From: a virus
IMG/VR virus record: IMGVR_UViG_3300009537_002640
Span: 62,001-126,000 of that record
DNA: 64,000 nucleotides
Reading direction: 5' to 3' (one strand)
In this document: positions 59,624-64,000 of the stretch, piece after piece
Numbering within the stretch: position 1 is the stretch's first letter
Layout of the letters: each line of letters opens with the position of its first letter
The notes under the pieces: model-generated
The model's database searches: none
What the model was told of the DNA's origin: nothing
The model's input: only the letters and a program-made list of their open reading frames with translations
Made by a program: the position numbers and the translations under genes

Positions 59624-60690
59624 TTACTCCAGGTCTAAATTCATCCAATCCTTGTAAGTTGTTTTTGAAGTTTCTGGCGCGGTAGTTATCGCCTTGTAAT
59701 GTTGCATTGCTGCTTTGGGGTCAACAGAGTGTATCTTACCATCTGCTTTCTTAACACTACCAAGGTCAATATCTCTACCACCAATACTCTTGATAGCACT
59801 TCGTAGATTGTCATCTGTAACTTCAACTGCGCGATCTCTAGCCGATACTATTTGTCTCACTGCTTCTGGCTCTATGAAACTAGCTAGATACTCAGTCATG
59901 TTCCTTCTACTTTCGAAATCTTCCTTATCGTCCTGCATGAAGTTATAGTGGTACCATAGCCACTGTGCATCATTCAGTCGCTCAAATAGGCTGTGGTCCA
60001 TAGGCACGTGCCACAATTTGCAAAGCTTCCAGCGGAGCCTGTGCCAAGGCTCCTTTATGAGTTTTTTAAATCTTCACCTTGAACAAGCTTCTGACTCTCC
60101 TCTACCATGTCAGAATAAAGCTCATACATCTTTTCCACTACTGTAAGCTGAAGATTATCAACTATCTCCTTCCGTCTATACAAATCGCTATCAAATGTTC
60201 CATCTACCTCTATTTCATTTAAGCTGACGCCGTTTATAGACTTAAGAGCTAGAGCCATTGTTAGTGTTTTGATTATGAGCACGTCTGTGGAATCTCCAAG
60301 GCCATATAGCTCTTTAACAACCATATTATGCTCTTTATTTGTCAGAGTAGATAATTCGTATTTATTGCCAGCTAACACAAACTCTTTTTGCACCCTGCCC
60401 GCAAATAGCAAATCTTCCAATGTCTTCTTGGACATTTTGCTTTTAACTGTGGTATTAGAGTATGGTGCTGGAGTTGATGGCTGACTATAACTCTTCTGAG
60501 CACCTGTTTCAAATTGTCTTAATCGTTCCTCTAGCGGATCCACTTCTTCATCAACATCCTCCTGCTGAAAAACCTGAGACTCTTCCATCTCAGGGTCGCC
60601 ACTGACGTCTTCAACAACAAATGTTTCTGGTGGATTTTGGACGGAGGTATCCCGTCCCTTCCGCATTGAGGGATGTGTAATCTTAACCAT
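59624..60690 (-). CDS. tail-assembly chaperone G-T fusion made by -1 frameshift
   Basis: The first 210 residues are those of G. At heptamer A-AAA-AAC (60067-60061) ribosomes slip back one base and continue in the frame ending at 59624, adding about 145 residues for a product of about 355. The T part begins LIKEPWHRLRWKLCKLWHVP and includes HSLFERLNDAQWLWYHYNF. Its frame is open through the whole G stop region, and no ribosome site initiates T alone, so T is best explained as this extension. G and G-T help load the tape measure. The interval includes the whole coding path of both frames. Confidence 0.85.
60034..60067 (-). promoter_or_regulatory. programmed -1 ribosomal frameshift signal
   Basis: The heptamer AAAAAAC (60067-60061) lies in the zero frame as X-XXY-YYZ. 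Seven bases downstream a 7-bp stem GGAGCCT/AGGCTCC (60053-60047 and 60040-60034) with a 6-nt loop is perfectly paired. AAGGTG at 60080-60075 may serve as an SD-like stimulator. This is the standard layout for such sites. Confidence 0.9.
60055..60690 (-). CDS. tail-assembly chaperone G (zero frame)
   Basis: The 211-aa acidic protein has an N-terminal disordered part (about 1-85) and a helical domain (about 85-200) rich in Leu, Val and Glu (TLEDLLFAG, VVKELYGLG, LTMALALKSI). Its TAA at 60057-60055 follows the slippery heptamer by only three bases, allowing read-around by frameshift. An AGGAGG site precedes the ATG. It is the major unshifted product and directly precedes the tape measure, as in lambda-type tail modules. 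Confidence 0.85.
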   Translation of the reverse strand: MVKITHPSMRKGRDTSVQNPPETFVVEDVSGDPEMEESQVFQQEDVDEEVDPLEERLRQFETGAQKSYSQPSTPAPYSNTTVKSKMSKKTLEDLLFAGRVQKEFVLAGNKYELSTLTNKEHNMVVKELYGLGDSTDVLIIKTLTMALALKSINGVSLNEIEVDGTFDSDLYRRKEIVDNLQLTVVEKMYELYSDMVEESQKLVQGEDLKNS

Positions 60691-60745
60691 ATCTTCCTCC
60701 TATGTGATTATACGGGTAAAAGGTGAAAGGTGGGTAACCTATCAT
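60683..60745 (-). CDS. possible 20-aa leader peptide before the chaperone gene
   Basis: In the 91-nt gap before G, an ATG at 60745 with AAGGA six bases upstream opens 20 codons rich in Tyr, Pro and Gly (GYPPFTFYPYN). It ends in a TAA that overlaps the start of G. It would couple translation into G. There is no homology evidence, so confidence is low. Confidence 0.3.
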   Translation of the reverse strand: MIGYPPFTFYPYNHIGGRYG

Positions 60746-60781
60746 TTGTGATCCTTACTTTATAAAAACAAATAATGGTTA

Positions 60782-61453
60782 TTACTCTGCAAAGAATGAA
60801 TTGACTAGTCCAGCCGCACTTAGAGAACCTAGACGTGCACCTGTGTTAACCTCACGTTCAACTCCACCACCATCAGTTTGGGCCTCGATACCACGTAGTC
60901 CGCCAGAAGCCGGGATGTCTGCACCCTGACCTAAGCCGCTACCGATAAACGCACTCTCTGCCCAAATATTGGCAGTTTCTGTAATGATGTAGTTGTCTGC
61001 TGCATAAGGAGTCTCATAAGTTTGGAACCAGCAATTCTTGTATGTCATAGTAATAACATTTGCGTCACTTGCAGGATCATCACCCAACCTGGCATTTTCA
61101 TCCGCATTAGTGATATCGAACACTTCGATATCGAACGGTACACGCTGGGAAGCTATGAAACGGAAACCACGAGAAAATGCTTCGGGCAAACGAAGCAAGT
61201 CAAACACAACACGCTCAACTCTCAATTCATAAGTGGTCGCACCATTAGGTACGATTTCAATAACGCCGTCAGTTCCAATTTCTTGGATACGCTGCAACGG
61301 ACGATTTTGCGTAACGCTCAATCGCTGAAGTGCACCGACAGGGTTGTTACCAACCTTGATGATAATCTGAGTTGATAGTGTTGAAGCAGTTCGTGGACTA
61401 CCATTATTGGCATCCAAAGTTGTGCCCGTATTAAGTGGTAAAAGATCTGCCAT
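60782..61453 (-). CDS. tail tube protein
   Basis: The 223-aa protein lies between the sheath and chaperone genes and is predominantly beta. Distinct elements are IIIKVGNNPVGALQRLSVTQN, RIQEIGTDGVIEIVPNG and YELRVERVVFDLLRLPEA. Tube proteins of myophages from large genomes share the pattern of a VGxxxVG-type start, IGTDG and an Arg-Val beta-hairpin. It should form the inner tube through which DNA passes. An AGGAGAT site precedes it. Confidence 0.8.
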   Translation of the reverse strand: MADLLPLNTGTTLDANNGSPRTASTLSTQIIIKVGNNPVGALQRLSVTQNRPLQRIQEIGTDGVIEIVPNGATTYELRVERVVFDLLRLPEAFSRGFRFIASQRVPFDIEVFDITNADENARLGDDPASDANVITMTYKNCWFQTYETPYAADNYIITETANIWAESAFIGSGLGQGADIPASGGLRGIEAQTDGGGVEREVNTGARLGSLSAAGLVNSFFAE

Positions 61454-61481
61454 TGTTGATATCTCCTATTAGATATATAGT

Positions 61482-64000
61482 TTATAGTAAGCCAACGCTA
61501 ATGTCTACAAATATCCAGTTGACTGGGAAGGTCGGCTGAACTTCTACACTTACATTCCACTGTCTTGGCTCAACCTCGTCACGCTGTACGTTTAGATTTT
61601 GATATGCCGTGATGAGACCTTGAGCGTTCATAGCTTGCAACGCTTTAGTAACTGTAGTTGTGATAGATGCTGTCAAGGTTGGATCTTCGGGAATACCGAT
61701 GAAGCCTCTTAGCACGCTTCGAAGAACCGTAGCAACACGGTCTCGAATGAACACAACTGAAATTTCTTCTTCTTCTGGTGCGCCACTTGCTACGGTTGTT
61801 CTACCGAATAGAACCTGTCCGCCGCCTGTGACTGGTTGCACCACTGTAGCACCAGCATTACCAAGCTCATTACGTAGCTGCGGTGAAAGCAACTTATCAC
61901 GTAGAATGGTAAAGCCAGTTAAAATCTTACGGGTTAGCGGTATTGCAATATTTGGTTGTGCTGCCATATAACCTGCTGCAGCTGCCGCCATGTAAAAACC
62001 ATGAATGAATGTTCTGGTTCCATTAATCGGTCGAACAATTTGATCCGGCCAGAAGTAAACAGTACGGAAGCTTGTTCCATAATTGGTAGTTATGTTGTAA
62101 TCCTGGAGGTCTTCAATGTTACCAGCCAATACTTCTTCTGGGTCATCACCTTGAACACCTTCGATTACACCAACATCTTCTGCTGCAACCAATTCTCGTC
62201 CAACCAAAGCTGCGTTGGTAACGCCTGCTTGCGCACCGATAAACAATATACGCTCACGCTGATTAGCTGTATTACTCATTAGCTCAACGTGACTACGACC
62301 TGCTTGCTGAATTGCACTGAAGGCCAAGTTTGGTAGAGGGACAACAATCTGGCAATCAATAGCCTCAAGAGCTTCATATGCAGAAGCCCAGTTGTTATCA
62401 AAGAAATCAGCATCATCTATATCAATGTAAGATGCTCTGATACCATCTCTACGACGGATAGCTCCGCTGGTTACCAAGTCCTTAGTGAACAGTACCCTGG
62501 CAGACTGGTCAGCATTATCTACTAACTCCCATCTCAAGTTAGATAGGCTTGCAGTGAAAGGCAATGTGCCACCAGCACTTGGGTTGGTAAGAGTAACTAT
62601 AGTATCATCACCACTTCCGTCTCCGACAGAGGCAATATCATAAACACCTGCAACATCACTTGCATCATTACCGAATTTATCTCTACTTAGAATTCTAATG
62701 GATTTTAGAGTGTCGGCTTCGCCTGCTTCGATATTGAAAGATGAGAATGAAGCAGAGTCGGCTGAAAAGGTACTTCCACCAACAGTAGTGACACCATCAT
62801 CACCCTCGTCCTCAACTTCACCATCAAGAATTACAGTGTAACTATAGGTGTAGTCTGGACTGTCTACAAAGTTATTGAACGGGTCAGCAGTAATAACTGA
62901 ATCGTAGAAACCAACTTTTGTTGGGAACAGCTGAGTCTCTTCTCCAGAATCTCTATCAATCACGAAGAGATTAACCGCAGTATCAGTATCTGGTCTGCCA
63001 TTATCCAGAGTGTAACGGAAAGCATCTAAGTCATCAGATGCGACCGGAGTTCCAACTGGTGGGAAACCTTCCTGCTCATCTGAAAGAGGATCGTCTCTCT
63101 CAATCACCACTTCGCTTGTACGACGTGGTAGGGGTGGTCTTGCCTGAAGCGCAATCAAACCGAATGCGCCGTTCTCAAATGCCATAGCTGCACCGAGTGA
63201 AAGTGTATTATCCTCAGATGGCTGTCCGTGTTTTGCAAACAATGCGTTTGCATCTACGAAGAACTCTGGGTCATACAAATCTTGTGCCGCTATGTATCGT
63301 GCTTCTAGAGTATCTCCTTGCTGCAGAACACCGCTTGCTACACGAATAGTATAGCGGTCCCCACGCTCATAAGGAGTTACGCCCTCTGTAATAGCGATTC
63401 TTAGAATGCCGTTATCTCTCACAACACCGTCGCTTATAAATACAACTGGTGCGCCATAGGCATCGGTAGGTTGGCCAGACTCTGAACCGACTGCGGTAAA
63501 TACAGCATTACCAGAAACAGGGTCACCGTATGCATCGCGAATTACGCTTGTTACACGAAGGGTCCATGTTTCTGTGGGGGCATTTGCATCAATTAGCTCT
63601 AATGTGGAAACAGAACCGTCACCTACATTACTTGAGCCTGGTGCAGCAAATACACCTCCCTGATCTACCAAAGCAGCCCTTTGCAACTCAAATCGTCCTG
63701 TGGTTGGCTCAAGACGTGCGTCGAACCGTCCATCGAATGCATCAAGGTCAATAGTGTCCTCAAGAATCCTTAGTGGGATTCCGTTCTTTAACAGTGATGT
63801 TCTTCGTGGGGTCAAGCTAGTCTTTGATAAGACAAAGTGACGTCCGTCTGGGGCATTCGCTGCCTGATAATTGGGATTTACACCGTCTGCTCCGCCACCT
63901 TCGGCTTCTAGCACGACGGTTTCTTGGGCTTCACCCAATCCGACAATTGCAGCAATACGAAGTCCACCCGGGATGGAAACTGCTCTGCGGATTGTTCGAA
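61482..64000 (-). CDS. tail sheath protein, 5' end beyond the window
   Basis: The open reading frame continues past base 64000. Its visible start has RRAVSIPGGLRIAAIVGLGE, the N-terminal sheath signature, so the real start is further on. About 839 residues are visible. The middle carries long beta-rich insertions (about 120-470). The C-terminal 350 residues (ERILFIGAQAG, TFIHGFYMAAAAAGYMA, PLTRKILTGF, RTVASGAP-like) match contractile tail sheath proteins. It polymerises around the tube and contracts at infection. It is the first gene of the tail module seen here. Confidence 0.9.
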   Translation of the reverse strand, partial: RTIRRAVSIPGGLRIAAIVGLGEAQETVVLEAEGGGADGVNPNYQAANAPDGRHFVLSKTSLTPRRTSLLKNGIPLRILEDTIDLDAFDGRFDARLEPTTGRFELQRAALVDQGGVFAAPGSSNVGDGSVSTLELIDANAPTETWTLRVTSVIRDAYGDPVSGNAVFTAVGSESGQPTDAYGAPVVFISDGVVRDNGILRIAITEGVTPYERGDRYTIRVASGVLQQGDTLEARYIAAQDLYDPEFFVDANALFAKHGQPSEDNTLSLGAAMAFENGAFGLIALQARPPLPRRTSEVVIERDDPLSDEQEGFPPVGTPVASDDLDAFRYTLDNGRPDTDTAVNLFVIDRDSGEETQLFPTKVGFYDSVITADPFNNFVDSPDYTYSYTVILDGEVEDEGDDGVTTVGGSTFSADSASFSSFNIEAGEADTLKSIRILSRDKFGNDASDVAGVYDIASVGDGSGDDTIVTLTNPSAGGTLPFTASLSNLRWELVDNADQSARVLFTKDLVTSGAIRRRDGIRASYIDIDDADFFDNNWASAYEALEAIDCQIVVPLPNLAFSAIQQAGRSHVELMSNTANQRERILFIGAQAGVTNAALVGRELVAAEDVGVIEGVQGDDPEEVLAGNIEDLQDYNITTNYGTSFRTVYFWPDQIVRPINGTRTFIHGFYMAAAAAGYMAAQPNIAIPLTRKILTGFTILRDKLLSPQLRNELGNAGATVVQPVTGGGQVLFGRTTVASGAPEEEEISVVFIRDRVATVLRSVLRGFIGIPEDPTLTASITTTVTKALQAMNAQGLITAYQNLNVQRDEVEPRQWNVSVEVQPTFPVNWIFVDISVGLL

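Noticed and set aside
59624-60016. Independent 130-aa gene starting with TTG after the chaperone
   Set aside because: There is no ribosome site, and the frame is open back to the slippery heptamer; it is better explained as the frameshift extension.
60707-60712. Perfect TATAAT before the chaperone gene
   Set aside because: No -35 lies at a workable distance, and transcription would begin inside the ribosome binding site, so a promoter is unlikely.
1-64000. Alternative genetic code, tRNA genes or CRISPR
   Set aside because: All three stop codons end plausible genes, no cloverleaf-like gap exists, and no spaced direct repeats were seen.

Overview
The window is a segment of a tailed, contractile-tail (myovirus-type) bacteriophage genome, probably a large one. 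Every gene I accept lies on the minus strand, so transcription runs from high to low coordinates. Genes are packed with 1-4 nt stop/start overlaps or gaps of a few bases. TAA, TGA and TAG all act as stops, so the standard bacterial code applies. I saw no tRNA, rRNA, CRISPR array, transposase or integrase. The host cannot be named from this window; the sequence is moderately AT-rich with canonical AGGAGG-type ribosome binding sites.

Region A (about 33-64 kb) is the tail module in classical order: tail sheath (cut by the window edge), tail tube, tail-assembly chaperone G with a textbook -1 frameshift site producing G-T, tape measure, a LysM-neighbour-type tail protein, a giant hub (1581 aa), a gpV-like spike, a hydrophobic Cys-rich baseplate protein with an Ig-like domain, an unidentified baseplate protein, gp25/W, baseplate J, a 2185-aa protein with two LamG-type lectin folds, and a 940-aa protein with a dockerin-like calcium-binding repeat pair.

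Region B (about 19.8-33 kb) begins with a strong predicted sigma70-type promoter at the end of the last tail gene. It is a glycosyltransferase island: two GT4, several GT2/GT-A enzymes (tandem paralogues among them), and one 711-aa protein joining a beta-sandwich domain to two GT-A domains. Very small genes lie between them, including a tandem set of micro-proteins at 20.9-21.6 kb.

Region C (1-19.8 kb) is a sugar-precursor factory. It holds a PseB-like UDP-GlcNAc 4,6-dehydratase fused to a MerR-type DNA-binding domain, a DegT aminotransferase (PseC-like), a GNAT acetyltransferase (PseH candidate), PseG, PseI/NeuB, an SpsF-type CMP-transferase and GlmS. Together these are a nearly self-sufficient route to a CMP-activated nonulosonic acid (pseudaminic/legionaminic type). 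A second NeuB plus NeuA plus HAD phosphatase, a class III aminotransferase, a TagD-like cytidylyltransferase, CDP-glycerol-transferase-like GT-B enzymes, a hexapeptide acyltransferase, a methyltransferase, a pyruvyltransferase-family enzyme and a Maf/GT42-like transferase suggest further elaboration. No flippase, polymerase or polyprenyl-phosphate sugar transferase is present. This fits (inference) cytoplasmic glycosylation of a phage-made acceptor such as tail fibres or capsid better than building a host surface polymer.

The most unusual items are the MerR-PseB fusion with a MerR-style promoter (19-bp spacer containing a dyad) immediately upstream, the beta-sandwich/double-GT fusion, the dockerin-like tail protein, and the complete frameshift cassette in the tail chaperone.
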